A stretch of DNA of 64,000 bases, taken from Altererythrobacter sp. B11. GTDB lineage: Bacteria > Pseudomonadota > Alphaproteobacteria > Sphingomonadales > Sphingomonadaceae. Where the stretch lies: assembly GCF_003569745.1 (NCBI RefSeq), contig NZ_AP018498.1:3387001-3451000 (forward strand). Direction: 5' to 3'. The notes beneath the pieces were generated by a model, which saw only the letters and a list, made by a program, of their open reading frames with translations, was not told the origin of the DNA and searched no databases. The translations under genes were made by a program, and so were the position numbers. Below, piece after piece: positions 40,001 to 48,247 of this stretch (positions are counted from its first letter, which is position 1; each line of letters begins with the position of its first letter).

Positions 40001-41630
40001 CAGCGGCCTCCTCTTCTGCGGGCGCTTCGGCAGCCGGGGCCTCTTCGTCCTCGAACCAATGGGCGCGGGCCGCCATGATGATCTCGTTCCCCTGCTCTTC
40101 CGAGAGGCCGAACATGCCCAGCACGCCGCCCTTGTCCTCGCTCCGCTGCGGGCGGCGCAGGGCCGGCCCGTCGGCGTTGCGGCGACGCGGCGCCTCGCGC
40201 TTCTTGGCGATCAGTTCGTCGGTGGCGAGATCGGCCAGATCGTCCAGCGTCTTGATGCCGGCCTTGCCCAGCACCACCAGCATCTGTTCGGTCAGGTGCG
40301 GGATTTCAGCCAGCGCATCGTCCACACCCAGTTCGCGCCGCTCGGCACGGTGGGTTTCCTCCTGCCGCTCCAGCGCGTCCAGCGCACGATTCTGCAGTTC
40401 CTCGGCCAGATCCTCGTCGAAGCCTTCGATCGCGGCGAGCTCGTCCAGCTCGACATAGGCGACCTCTTCCAGCTCGGCGAAGCCTTCGGCCACCAGCAGC
40501 TGCGACAGCGTCTCGTCCACGTCGAGCTCTTCCTCGAACATCTTGGAGCGCTCGGCGAATTCCTTCTGGCGCTTCTCGGAGGCTTCTTCCTCCGTCATGA
40601 TGTCGATCTGGCTGCCGGTCAGCTGGCTCGCCAGCCGCACGTTCTGGCCGCGGCGGCCGATGGCCAGGCTCAGCTGGTCGTCGGGCACCACCACTTCGAT
40701 GCGCGATTCTTCCTCGTCCAGCACCACGCGGCTGACGGTGGCGGGCTGCAGCGCATTGACCACGAAGGTCGCCGTGTCCTCGCTCCAGGGAATGATGTCG
40801 ATCTTCTCGCCCTGCAGTTCCTGCACCACGGCCTGCACGCGGCTGCCCTTCATGCCGACGCAGGCGCCGACCGGGTCGATGCTGGAATCATGGCTGATCA
40901 CGCCGATCTTGGCGCGGCTGCCCGGATCGCGGGCGGCGGCCTTGATCTCGATGATGCCATCGTAGATTTCGGGCACTTCCTGCGCGAACAGCTTCTTCAT
41001 GAAGTCCGGATGGGCGCGGCTGAGGAAGATCTGCGGGCCGCGATTGTTGCGTTCCACCTTCATGATCAGCGCGCGCACGCGCTCGCCCACGCGGGCGGCC
41101 TCGCGCGGGATCTGCTGGTCGCGGCGGATCACGCCTTCGGCGCGGCCGAGATTGACGATCACATGGCCGAATTCGACTGACTTGATCACGCCCGTCACGA
41201 TCTCGCTCGCGCGGTCCTTGAACTCTTCGTACTGGCGCTCGCGCTCAGCATCGCGGACCTTCTGGAAGATCACCTGCTTGGCGCTCTGCGCATCGATGCG
41301 GCCGAGATCGACCGGCGGCAGCGGATCGACGATGTAATCGCCCACCTTCGCCCCCGGCTGCAGCTTTTCGGCCTGCTCCAGATTGACCTGCTTGAAGTAG
41401 TCCTCGACCTCCTCGACCACTTCCACAACGCGCCACAGGCGCAGGTCGCCGGTCATTGGATCGAGCTTCGCGCGAATGTCGTTCTCGGCGCCGTAGCGGC
41501 TGCGCGCGGACTTCTGGATCGCCTCTTCCATCGCTTCGATGACGATCGCCTTGTCGATCATCTTTTCCGAAGCGACCGAATTCGCGATCGCGAGCAGTTC
41601 TGCCTTGTTGGCGGAAATCGGACTGGCCAT
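39981..41630 (-). CDS. nusA: Transcription termination/antitermination protein NusA
   Basis: 549 residues. The order is an RNAP-binding N-terminal domain (about 1-135), S1 ([20 protein letters not shown]), two KH domains ([20 protein letters not shown] and [18 protein letters not shown]), then two acidic repeats ending in a helix-hairpin region ([37 protein letters not shown]). It binds elongating RNA polymerase and controls pausing, termination and rRNA antitermination. It shares one base with the rimP stop (TGATG). Confidence 0.98.
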   Translation of the reverse strand: MASPISANKAELLAIANSVASEKMIDKAIVIEAMEEAIQKSARSRYGAENDIRAKLDPMTGDLRLWRVVEVVEEVEDYFKQVNLEQAEKLQPGAKVGDYIVDPLPPVDLGRIDAQSAKQVIFQKVRDAERERQYEEFKDRASEIVTGVIKSVEFGHVIVNLGRAEGVIRRDQQIPREAARVGERVRALIMKVERNNRGPQIFLSRAHPDFMKKLFAQEVPEIYDGIIEIKAAARDPGSRAKIGVISHDSSIDPVGACVGMKGSRVQAVVQELQGEKIDIIPWSEDTATFVVNALQPATVSRVVLDEEESRIEVVVPDDQLSLAIGRRGQNVRLASQLTGSQIDIMTEEEASEKRQKEFAERSKMFEEELDVDETLSQLLVAEGFAELEEVAYVELDELAAIEGFDEDLAEELQNRALDALERQEETHRAERRELGVDDALAEIPHLTEQMLVVLGKAGIKTLDDLADLATDELIAKKREAPRRRNADGPALRRPQRSEDKGGVLGMFGLSEEQGNEIIMAARAHWFEDEEAPAAEAPAEEEAADAESSQ

Positions 41631-42190
41631 CAGTCGTCTGCCTTCTCTTCCTCGGGTGTTTCTTCGATTTCTTCCGCGCCGCTCATGTCGATCGGCTTGG
41701 TCGCGGCGATCAGTTCATTGGTCAGAACCAGCTTCGCCGAATGAATATTCGCCAGCGGCACTTCGATGCGGCCGGCCTTGCGGTCTTCCACCGCCACCAC
41801 GCCGCCTTCGATGCCCAGCAGCCTGCCGCGCAGCTTGCGATGATCGCCCACTGCTTCGTTGAGCGAGAAATTCGCCTCGTGCCCTGCCCAGGCGACATAA
41901 TCCTTCTCGCGCGTCAGCGGCCGGTCGATACCGGGGGAGCTGACTTCGAGATTGTAAGCACCGGCGATCAGCTCCTCGCCCGCTTCCTCGATCGCGTCAA
42001 TCCGATCGGAAATACGGCGGGACAGCGCCATGCACTGTTCGACCACCAGCTGCCCGGTGGCCGGATCCTCCGCCATCACCTGCAGCGTGCGCTCTTCCCC
42101 GGAGCCGGTCAGCTTCACGCGCACCAGTTCGAATCCGAGAGCTTCCGCCTCGGGCTCGATCACTTGTGTCAGGCGCGCGATATCCGCCAT
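41630..42190 (-). CDS. rimP: Ribosome maturation factor RimP
   Basis: 186 residues from the ATG at 42190. LTQVIEPEAEALGFELVRV, the LSRRISDRID stretch, YNLEVSSPGIDRPLTREKDY and the C-terminal SH3-like part are all present. It is needed for 30S assembly. It is the first gene of the rimP-nusA-ylxR-infB cluster. Confidence 0.96.
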   Translation of the reverse strand: MADIARLTQVIEPEAEALGFELVRVKLTGSGEERTLQVMAEDPATGQLVVEQCMALSRRISDRIDAIEEAGEELIAGAYNLEVSSPGIDRPLTREKDYVAWAGHEANFSLNEAVGDHRKLRGRLLGIEGGVVAVEDRKAGRIEVPLANIHSAKLVLTNELIAATKPIDMSGAEEIEETPEEEKADD

Positions 42191-42354
42191 CGGTTCTCCA
42201 TATGCGCCACGAAAGTGGCAACGGGGTTGCGGGCCGGCCCCCGGAAGGCGCCAGCACCAGACCTTGTCACGACAATGTCGGGATGAAGCGGCAGATAGGC
42301 GGGGATTCCGCGTTTTGCAACCCGATTCGGCCCCGGGCGGCGCGATTCCCACTC

Positions 42355-43377
42355 CTATTCGCTGAGGCTGTGCTTCTTGATGCAGTGGCGCAGCTGGTCG
42401 TAGCTAAGGCCCAGCGCCTTGGCGGTCTGTCGCTGGTTCCAGCGATTGGCACCCAGGTGGTGCTCCACGATCCGCCGTTCATAGGCGTCCACCGCCTCGC
42501 GCAGATCGGCGATCGAATCGAAATCCTCCTGCGCCGGGGTCAGCGCGGCGAAACGCGGCGCTGGCGATCCCGCCTCCGCCATGCGAGGCACCGGTGCCGG
42601 TTTCCACGGGCTCTCGAAGGGGTCGAACTGCACATGGCCGATCGGCCTGCTCCAGTCATCCCAGCGATAGACGGCGCGCTCCACCACATTGCGCAGTTCG
42701 CGGACATTCCCCGGCCATTGATAGTCTTCCAGCTGCGTGCGGACATGGTCGGCAAAGCCGGGCCAGTCGTGCCAGCCGATCTCCGCTGCCATGCGGCGGC
42801 CGAAGTAATCGCACAGCACATCCACATCGCCTTCGCGCACGCGCAGGGGCGGCAGGGTGATGACCTCGAAGCTCAGCCGGTCGAGCAGGTCGGGGCGGAA
42901 GCGGCCTTCTTCGGCCAGCCGCGGCAGGTTCTCGTTGGTGGCAGCCACAATGCGCACATCCACGCGGACCGGGCGGGAGGAACCGATGCGCGTCACCTCG
43001 CCATATTCCACCGCCCGCAGCAGCCGCTCCTGCGCGCCCATGGAGAGGGTCGCCAGCTCGTCCAGGAACAGCGTGCCGCGATCGGCCTCTTCAAAGCGGC
43101 CTTCGCGCGCCTTGGTCGCGCCCGTGAAAGCCCCCGCCTCGTGCCCGAACAATTCCGCCTCGATCAGCGTTTCGGGCAGAGCGGCGCAGTTCATGATGAC
43201 CAGCGGCTCCTCCCACCTATCGGACAGGCGGTGGAGGCGTTCGGCGATCAGTTCCTTGCCGGTTCCGCGCTCCCCGATCACCAGCACGGGGCGGCGCATG
43301 GGCGCGGCGCGGCTGGCCCGCTCCACCGCGTCGAGGAAGGCCCCTGATTGGCCGACAAACTGATTGCCCCGTTCCAT
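42355..43377 (-). CDS. pspF: Sigma-54-dependent activator PspF
   Basis: 340 residues from the ATG at 43377. There is no receiver domain, as in PspF. AAA+ core: Walker A GERGTGKELIAERL near residue 36, the sigma-54 contact loop ELFGHEAGAFTGATKAREG, Walker B GTLFLDEL and the arginine-finger region RFRPDLLDRLSFEV. The C-terminal Fis-type helix-turn-helix is NQRQTAKALGLSYDQLRHCI. PspF drives the divergent psp operon through the sigma-54 promoter at 43477 and is normally held in check by PspA. Confidence 0.95.
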   Translation of the reverse strand: MERGNQFVGQSGAFLDAVERASRAAPMRRPVLVIGERGTGKELIAERLHRLSDRWEEPLVIMNCAALPETLIEAELFGHEAGAFTGATKAREGRFEEADRGTLFLDELATLSMGAQERLLRAVEYGEVTRIGSSRPVRVDVRIVAATNENLPRLAEEGRFRPDLLDRLSFEVITLPPLRVREGDVDVLCDYFGRRMAAEIGWHDWPGFADHVRTQLEDYQWPGNVRELRNVVERAVYRWDDWSRPIGHVQFDPFESPWKPAPVPRMAEAGSPAPRFAALTPAQEDFDSIADLREAVDAYERRIVEHHLGANRWNQRQTAKALGLSYDQLRHCIKKHSLSE

Positions 43378-43476
43378 GGCCGATATATAGCGAATATTCC
43401 CAATATCTGGCAATCGTCACCACAAAGCCTAACCCACTAAAATGGCAAGTCATTGTATTTGCGGCATTATTTCTGT

Positions 43477-43493
43477 TTGGCACGCCCCTTGCT
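43477..43493 (+). promoter_or_regulatory. Sigma-54 promoter of the psp operon
   Basis: TTGGCACGCCCCTTGCT matches the -24/-12 consensus (TGGCAC-N5-TTGCW), with GG at 43479-43480 and GC at 43491-43492 exactly ten bases apart. It is 36 bases before the first psp-operon start and divergent from pspF. The start of transcription should fall near 43504. Confidence 0.93.
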
Positions 43494-43528
43494 GAATGGT
43501 GAACATCATTCGTCAGGAGGAAACGACC

Positions 43529-43684
43529 ATGTTCGATCGCAGCTTTTTCGTCAGCAAGCTCGGCGTCGCCGCGCTGGCGAGCATCGCCGCGATGTCCGCT
43601 TTGAATATCTTCGCGCTGACACAGCAAATTGATATGACGCCGGGCGCGGCCATCGTTGCCGCACCGCTGGTGGAACTGGCATGA
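43529..43684 (+). CDS. 51-residue membrane protein leading the psp operon
   Basis: It starts at ATG 43529, 10 bases after CAGGAGG. One hydrophobic helix (LGVAALASIAAMSALNIFAL) is followed by a short polar part and AAIVAAPLVELA. The stop overlaps the next ATG (ATGA), so it is coupled to pspA. It resembles in layout the two small proteins at 55756-56061, which are beside another PspC-domain gene behind a sigma-54-type promoter. No family is recognised. Confidence 0.78.
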   Translation: MFDRSFFVSKLGVAALASIAAMSALNIFALTQQIDMTPGAAIVAAPLVELA

Positions 43685-44514
43685 GCCGGGAAGAGGACAA
43701 TCCCCTGTCGCCGCTGCTGGGCGGCTCGTCATCGCGGATCGACCGCGAGATCGAGCGGCTGCGCACCAGCCCGACCCCTACGCGCAACGCACCAACCTCG
43801 GGAGTAGCCTGGATGGGCATTTTCTCACGCACGCGAGACATCATCGCTGCCAATTTCAACGAGTTGCTCGATCAGGCAGATGATCCGGCCAAGATGATCC
43901 GCATGATCATCCTGGAGATGGAGGAAACGCTGGTCGAAGTCCGGGCGAGCGCCGCGCGCACGATTGCAGACCAGAAGGAAATGCATCGCCACACGGTAAA
44001 GCTGGACAAGCTGCAGGCCGACTGGGCCGAAAAGGCCCAGCTGGCGCTGAGCAAGGACCGCGAGGATCTGGCCCGCGCCGCGCTGATGGAAAAGAAGAAG
44101 GCCGGCGACATGGCCGACCAGCTCAAGCAGGAAATCGCGGTGCTGGACGATGCGCTGCGCGCCTATGAGCAGGACATCCAGAAGCTGCAGAACCGCCTGC
44201 GCGAAGCCCGCAGCCGGCAGAGCCAGATCGCCGCACGGCTGGAAAGCGCGGAGAACCGCGTGAAACTGCGCAGCCTGATGACCAACGAACGGGTGGACGA
44301 AGCGCTGGCCCGCTTCGATCAGCTCGAGCGCCGCGTGGATTATGCCGAAGGCCGTGCCGATGCGCTGAACATCGCCGGCGAGGACAAGCGCAGCCTGGCG
44401 GACGAGATTGCCGCACTCGAAGGCTCGGACAAGGTGGATGCCGAACTCGAGGAAATGAAGCGCGCGCTCGGCAAGGGTGCGACGCACACCGATGCACAGA
44501 ACAAGGGGGACTGA
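43681..44514 (+). CDS. pspA: Phage shock protein A (PspA/IM30 family)
   Basis: 277 residues from ATG 43681, or 233 from the internal ATG at 43813. Canonical PspA begins MGIFSRTRDIIAANFNELLD, which here is residue 45 and has its own GGGAG nine bases upstream. The 44-residue extension (SREEDNPLSPLLGG ... PTSGVAW) is polar and unusual. The body is the long PspA coiled-coil hairpin (KLDKLQADWAEKAQ, RALGKGATHTDAQ). PspA binds and repairs the damaged inner membrane and inhibits PspF. The 43681 start is coupled to the preceding gene, so two forms may be made. Confidence 0.94.
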   Translation: MSREEDNPLSPLLGGSSSRIDREIERLRTSPTPTRNAPTSGVAWMGIFSRTRDIIAANFNELLDQADDPAKMIRMIILEMEETLVEVRASAARTIADQKEMHRHTVKLDKLQADWAEKAQLALSKDREDLARAALMEKKKAGDMADQLKQEIAVLDDALRAYEQDIQKLQNRLREARSRQSQIAARLESAENRVKLRSLMTNERVDEALARFDQLERRVDYAEGRADALNIAGEDKRSLADEIAALEGSDKVDAELEEMKRALGKGATHTDAQNKGD

Positions 44515-44517
44515 TCC

Positions 44518-44820
44518 ATGGAAGACCTGATGCCGGCGATTGCGATCGTTTCCATCTTCCTCGGCCTGCCGTGGATCATCTTCCACTACATCACCAAGTG
44601 GAAGACCGCCGCCACCATCACCAACGACGATGAGGCCTTGCTGGAGGAGCTTTACCAGCTCGCCAAGCGCCTCGACGAGCGGATGGACACGGTGGAGCGG
44701 CTGGTTGCCAGCGACAATCCGGAATTCAAGCCCGCCCGCCTGCAGCACGATCGCGAGGTGGACAACCAGCCCCTGCGCGAACTGGATCGCATGCTGGGCA
44801 AGAAGGGAGACCGTCTGTGA
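44518..44820 (+). CDS. pspB: Envelope stress response membrane protein PspB
   Basis: 100 residues. One membrane helix (PAIAIVSIFLGLPWIIFHYI), then a cytoplasmic coiled coil with LDERMDTVERLVASDNPEF, the equivalent of the PspB C-terminal coil. It is longer than the E. coli protein. With PspC it senses membrane damage and recruits PspA away from PspF. It starts three bases after pspA and overlaps pspC by four. Confidence 0.92.
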   Translation: MEDLMPAIAIVSIFLGLPWIIFHYITKWKTAATITNDDEALLEELYQLAKRLDERMDTVERLVASDNPEFKPARLQHDREVDNQPLRELDRMLGKKGDRL

Positions 44821-45194
44821 GCAGCGTCCGCACCAAATTCTATCGCGACAAGCAGAATGCCAAGTTCATGGGCGTCTGTTCGGGCCTTGCGGATTACACC
44901 GGCGTGGACACGGTCTGGTGGCGGCTTGGCTTCGTGGTCCTCACGCTGGCAGGCTTCGGCTTCACCATCCCGGCCTATCTGATCCTGGGGGTGTTCGCCG
45001 CCAAGAAGCCGCCGCATCTCTATGTGGACGAGCAGGAGCAGAAATACTGGCAGCGCGTGCGGCAGAGCCCGCAGCGCACCGCCCGCGAAATCCGCGCCCG
45101 CTTCCGCGACATCGATCGCCGGCTGGCCGAGGTGGAAAGCTATTACGTCAGCAGCAACCCGCGCCTCTCTGCCGAGATCGAGCGGCTGCGCTGA
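44817..45194 (+). CDS. pspC: Envelope stress response membrane protein PspC with a C-terminal coil
   Basis: 125 residues from GTG 44817. The PspC domain is clear: KFYRDKQNAKFMGVCSGLAD, then VWWRLGFVVLTLAGFGF and a membrane helix. After it comes a cytoplasmic stretch ending VESYYVSSNPRLSAEIERLR, whose last part (LSAEIExLR) is the same signature that closes three of the small proteins downstream. This links the satellites to PspC function. Confidence 0.92.
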   Translation: MSSVRTKFYRDKQNAKFMGVCSGLADYTGVDTVWWRLGFVVLTLAGFGFTIPAYLILGVFAAKKPPHLYVDEQEQKYWQRVRQSPQRTAREIRARFRDIDRRLAEVESYYVSSNPRLSAEIERLR

Positions 45195-45217
45195 ACATCT
45201 GAGTAAAGGGACTTACG

Positions 45218-45508
45218 ATGGATAACGGAACTCTCGCGCTGCTGATCCCGATCGTTGCGCTGATGATCCCGATCGTGCGGTTGTGGACCAAGCACCGCCA
45301 GGAAATCATGCAGATGCAGGTGGACTCCACCGCGGAAAAAGCGGCGCAATACGCCGCCAGCAACCGCGAGCTGGAAGAGCGGGTGCGGGTGCTGGAACGC
45401 ATCGTGACGGACGGCGGCTACAATGTCGCCACGCAGATCGAGGCGCTGCGCGACACCCGCCGCACCGAGCAGGCGGACAGGGACGAGCGCGAGACCGCGA
45501 TCAACTGA
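45218..45508 (+). CDS. PspB-like small membrane coiled-coil protein 1
   Basis: 96 residues. An N-terminal membrane helix (LALLIPIVALMIPIVRLW) is followed by a basic turn and a coiled coil ending VLERIVTDGGYNVATQIEAL. The coil resembles the PspB tail (L-E-x-I-L-D), and the signature recurs in the next three genes. It starts at ATG 45218 with AAAGGGA upstream, 23 bases after pspC. Probably an inner-membrane component of the Psp response. Confidence 0.82.
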   Translation: MDNGTLALLIPIVALMIPIVRLWTKHRQEIMQMQVDSTAEKAAQYAASNRELEERVRVLERIVTDGGYNVATQIEALRDTRRTEQADRDERETAIN

Positions 45509-45541
45509 ACCGCATCGGATAGCCATTGAGGGAGGCTGATC

Positions 45542-45871
45542 ATGAATTGGGGAGGTCCGGAATTCGTCCTCACCATTATCCTGCTGAGCACGGCAGGCTG
45601 GCTGGTGAACAACTGGATCCGCGCGCGGCACGGCTATGCCCTGGAAGATGAATGGGGCGGCAAGACCGAACGCGCCAGCGATGCCGAAACCATCACCCGC
45701 CTGCGCGAGGAGAACGAACGGCTCGTCCTGCGGCTGACGGCGAGCGAAGACCGCCTGGCGGTGCTGGAGAAGATCGTGACGGAGCCCGGCTATCACCTGT
45801 CGGCGGAGATCGAGAAGCTGCGCGGCACGGAGACGGGCGGGCAGCAGACCGGCAAGCGGAGCGCGGCATGA
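45542..45871 (+). CDS. PspB-like small membrane coiled-coil protein 2
   Basis: 109 residues, ATG 45542 behind GGAGG. Membrane helix FVLTIILLSTAGWLVNNWI, then the motif ARHGYALEDEWGGK (compare KNGYPLESMWGK in the gene at 45955), a coiled coil, and VLEKIVTEPGYHLSAEIEKL. It is a clear paralogue of the gene at 45955, with the same order of elements. Same operon and orientation. Confidence 0.82.
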   Translation: MNWGGPEFVLTIILLSTAGWLVNNWIRARHGYALEDEWGGKTERASDAETITRLREENERLVLRLTASEDRLAVLEKIVTEPGYHLSAEIEKLRGTETGGQQTGKRSAA

Positions 45872-45954
45872 CGGGTCGCTGCCTGACTGCAACGGACCGG
45901 GGCGAGGACAGCGAAGGCCCGCGCAATGGCGCCGGGTGCAAGGAGATTAACTAG
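45868..45954 (+). CDS. Possible 28-residue coupled peptide
   Basis: ATG 45868 overlaps the stop of the preceding gene (ATGA) and the frame closes exactly one base before the next GTG start. The peptide MTGRCLTATDRGEDSEGPRN has no helix or family. It may be a translational bridge that carries ribosomes to the next gene, whose AGGAG lies inside it, or simply chance. Confidence 0.25.
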   Translation: MTGRCLTATDRGEDSEGPRNGAGCKEIN

Positions 45955-46293
45955 GTGTCACCGAACGAAATCATGGAGATCATCCGGCTCGCCATCGTTG
46001 GCACCGTGGCGGTAACCGGCATCAGCATCGCCGGATGGATCTACAACACGCGGCAGAAGATCAAGAACGGCTACCCCCTGGAAAGCATGTGGGGCAAGCC
46101 GCTGCATCCGCAGATCACCAGCGAGGCGACCGAGCGGATGAAGCTGCTGACACAGGAAAATGCCCAGCTGCGCGCCCAGATCGGTTCGCTGAAGGACCGG
46201 CTCAACAATGTGGAGCGGATCGTGACCGACAGCGGTTACCACCTCGGTTCGGAAATCGAGAAGCTGCGCGACGGCGGAGAGAAAGTCCTATGA
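45955..46293 (+). CDS. PspB-like small membrane coiled-coil protein 3
   Basis: 112 residues from GTG 45955, with AAGGAG ahead of it. Membrane helix RLAIVGTVAVTGISIAGWIY, then KNGYPLESMWGKPL, a coiled coil and NVERIVTDSGYHLGSEIEKL. It is closest to the protein at 45542. The stop overlaps the next ATG by four bases. Confidence 0.82.
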   Translation: MSPNEIMEIIRLAIVGTVAVTGISIAGWIYNTRQKIKNGYPLESMWGKPLHPQITSEATERMKLLTQENAQLRAQIGSLKDRLNNVERIVTDSGYHLGSEIEKLRDGGEKVL

Positions 46294-46556
46294 ACACCAC
46301 GAGCATCATCCTGCTGGTCATCCTGATCGTGGTGATCGTCAAGGCGCGGCGCGGCGAACTGGGCGAATTCGGCCGCTGGAAGCACCGCGACGACGATACG
46401 CAGCAGCGCGAGCTGCGCGATCCGCGCCGCGAAGCGGAGCTGGAACGCGAGATTCGCGAGCTGCACGAGCGCATCAAGGTGCTGGAGCGGATCGCGACGG
46501 AAGACCGCAGCGCGCGCGACTTGTCCGACGAGATCGACAGGCTGCGCGACAGGTAG
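46290..46556 (+). CDS. PspB-like small membrane coiled-coil protein 4
   Basis: 88 residues from ATG 46290 (ATGA overlap). A very hydrophobic N-terminal helix (TSIILLVILIVVIV), a charged linker (FGRWKHRDDDTQQRELRD), then a coiled coil with VLERIATEDRSARDLSDEID and a final RLRD. The signature is recognisable with a two-residue insertion. Confidence 0.8.
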   Translation: MNTTSIILLVILIVVIVKARRGELGEFGRWKHRDDDTQQRELRDPRREAELEREIRELHERIKVLERIATEDRSARDLSDEIDRLRDR

Positions 46557-46579
46557 GAACGGTAATGGGGAGTATTGCG

Positions 46580-46819
46580 ATGATGAGCGAGGATCTTCTG
46601 ATCGCCGCCTGCGCCCTGATCGGCCTGCTGGTGATTGCCGGCACCGTGTTGAAGGGCTGGCAGGACTGGCTGGCCCTCAAGTCCCGCGAACTGGACCGCG
46701 GCCGCGCGCCGGTGGAGATCGAAGGCGGCGTGCGCGAAGGCGCGGCACGCATCGAACTGGCCGATCTCAAGGAGCGCATCCGCAAGCTGGAAGCGATCGC
46801 CAATGGTGTGGACCTGTGA
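46580..46819 (+). CDS. PspB-like small membrane coiled-coil protein 5
   Basis: 79 residues from ATG 46580, preferred because GGGAG lies seven bases upstream; ATG 46565 would add five residues. Helix LLIAACALIGLLVIAGTVLK, then a coil with LADLKERIRKLEAIANGVDL. It keeps the start of the shared signature (LExIA) but stops before the EIExLR part. Last gene of the psp cluster. Confidence 0.75.
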   Translation: MMSEDLLIAACALIGLLVIAGTVLKGWQDWLALKSRELDRGRAPVEIEGGVREGAARIELADLKERIRKLEAIANGVDL

Positions 46820-46887
46820 GTCGGCGCTCGCTTCTGCCGCCACGATGGAGCCTTCCGCGCGGCGGCCGGGCTTGTTAGACGCGGCCC

Positions 46888-47295
46888 ATGCGATCGCTCG
46901 ATGATATTGCCGAAGAATATGAATTCCTCGAAGGGGATGAACGTTACCGCCTGCTGATCGAGCTGGGGCGCGAGCTGGAGGAGATGCCCGCCGCGCTGAA
47001 GACGGACGCGACGCTGGTGCGCGGCTGTTCCGCCAGTGTGTGGGTCTATCCCACCGAGCAGGGCGAGCGCCTGCACTTCCTGGCCGACAGCAACGCCGCC
47101 ATCACCAAGGGCATCGTGGCGCTGGTGATCGCGGCGGTGCAGGACCGGCCGGCGGAAGAGGTGGCACGGATGGACATCGCCGCCGCGCTGGAACCTTTCG
47201 ACCTGCGCAACCAGCTCAGTTCCAACCGCACCCAGGGCGTACCCAACATGATCGCGCTGGTGAAGCAACACGCCGCGCGAATCGCGGCCGCCTGA
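46888..47295 (+). CDS. sufE: SufE family cysteine desulfuration protein
   Basis: 135 residues. The sulfur-accepting Cys is in LVRGCSASVWVYP near residue 50, and the SufE pattern runs from IAEEYEFLEGDERYRLLIEL to LSSNRTQGVPNMIALVK. It takes sulfur from SufS for Fe-S cluster assembly. The SUF operon itself is not in the window. The stop overlaps the next ATG. Confidence 0.93.
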   Translation: MRSLDDIAEEYEFLEGDERYRLLIELGRELEEMPAALKTDATLVRGCSASVWVYPTEQGERLHFLADSNAAITKGIVALVIAAVQDRPAEEVARMDIAAALEPFDLRNQLSSNRTQGVPNMIALVKQHAARIAAA

Positions 47296-47648
47296 TGATT
47301 CCCCGGCCGTTTTGGTTCGCGGCCGGGTTGTTCTTCCTCGCGCTCGGCTGGATCGGCCTGATCCTGCCGATGATGCCGGGTTTCGTGTTCTTCCTCGTCG
47401 CCGCCTTCTGCTTCGCCCGCGGCAATCCGGCGTGGGAGCGCAAGATGCTGGAGCACCCGCGCTACGGCAAGCCGTTGCGCGACTGGCGGGATCGGCGGGC
47501 GATCTCGCGCCGGGCGAAGCGCGCGGCGATCATCAGCATGGCGCTGGCCGGCGCGCTCACCTGGTTCCTGATCGGCTTTCCCTGGGCGCTGGTTTCGATC
47601 ACCGTGCTTGTGGCGGTCGGCGCGTGGATCTGGACGCGCAACGAATAG
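47295..47648 (+). CDS. DUF454 (YbaN-like) inner membrane protein
   Basis: 117 residues from the ATG that overlaps the sufE stop by one base. Helices: FWFAAGLFFLALGWIGLILP, then the conserved MPGFVFFLVAAFCFARGNPA and a C-terminal hairpin of two helices. The cytoplasmic loop HPRYGKPLRDWRDRRAISRR is diagnostic of the family. Function unknown. Confidence 0.9.
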   Translation: MIPRPFWFAAGLFFLALGWIGLILPMMPGFVFFLVAAFCFARGNPAWERKMLEHPRYGKPLRDWRDRRAISRRAKRAAIISMALAGALTWFLIGFPWALVSITVLVAVGAWIWTRNE

Positions 47649-47650
47649 GC

Positions 47651-48169
47651 TCAGCCGCCAAGGCTTTCGCGCACCACGGCAATGCCCGCTTCGCGCTGGC
47701 GCTTCAGCTCCGCCTTCAGCCGGGCGGGATCGCGCGCGATCACGAAGCCGAAGCTCACCCCGCCCTCCTTGCCGATGGTCGCATGGTGCAGCCGGTGCGC
47801 CTGCACCAGTCGCCGCGCATAGCCGCTGCGCGGCACCCAGCGGAAATAGCGCTGATGCACCAGCCCGTCATGCACCAGCGTGTAGATCACGCCATACGCC
47901 AGTATGCCGAGGCCGATCCAGGTGCCGGGCCACCAGGCGCCGGCCCCCATCACCAGCGGACTGCCGACGGCGAACATGGCGATGCTCATCCCCGCGCCCA
48001 CCAGCGCGAACAGGTCGTTCTTCTCCAGCAACCTGTCGTGCGGTTCGTGATGATCGCGGTGCCAGGCCCAGCCGAAGCCGTGCATCACATATTTGTGGCT
48101 CGCCCAGGCGACCCATTCCATGGCCGCAACGCTGGCAAGCACGATCAGCAGGGGGGCAATCCATTCCAT
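47651..48169 (-). CDS. crtZ: Beta-carotene hydroxylase CrtZ-like (fatty acid hydroxylase superfamily)
   Basis: 172 residues with four membrane segments and the di-iron histidine boxes HKYVMH, HRDHH, HDGLVH and HRLHH. The arrangement fits CrtZ, which adds 3-hydroxyls to beta-carotene to give zeaxanthin, consistent with the yellow pigments of this bacterial order. It ends two bases after the convergent DUF454 gene. Confidence 0.9.
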   Translation of the reverse strand: MEWIAPLLIVLASVAAMEWVAWASHKYVMHGFGWAWHRDHHEPHDRLLEKNDLFALVGAGMSIAMFAVGSPLVMGAGAWWPGTWIGLGILAYGVIYTLVHDGLVHQRYFRWVPRSGYARRLVQAHRLHHATIGKEGGVSFGFVIARDPARLKAELKRQREAGIAVVRESLGG

Positions 48170-48247
48170 GCCGCCTAAATAAGCGCTTCATCGCGGCAAA
48201 GACAGCCCTCGCTTGCCTTGTGGGCGATCCCGCGCCATTTGCCCGGC

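Noticed and set aside
45592-45660. CGGCACGGCTATGCC in the second satellite gene, considered as a sigma-54 promoter
   Set aside because: The -12 GC is not at the right spacing and it lies inside a well-supported coding region.
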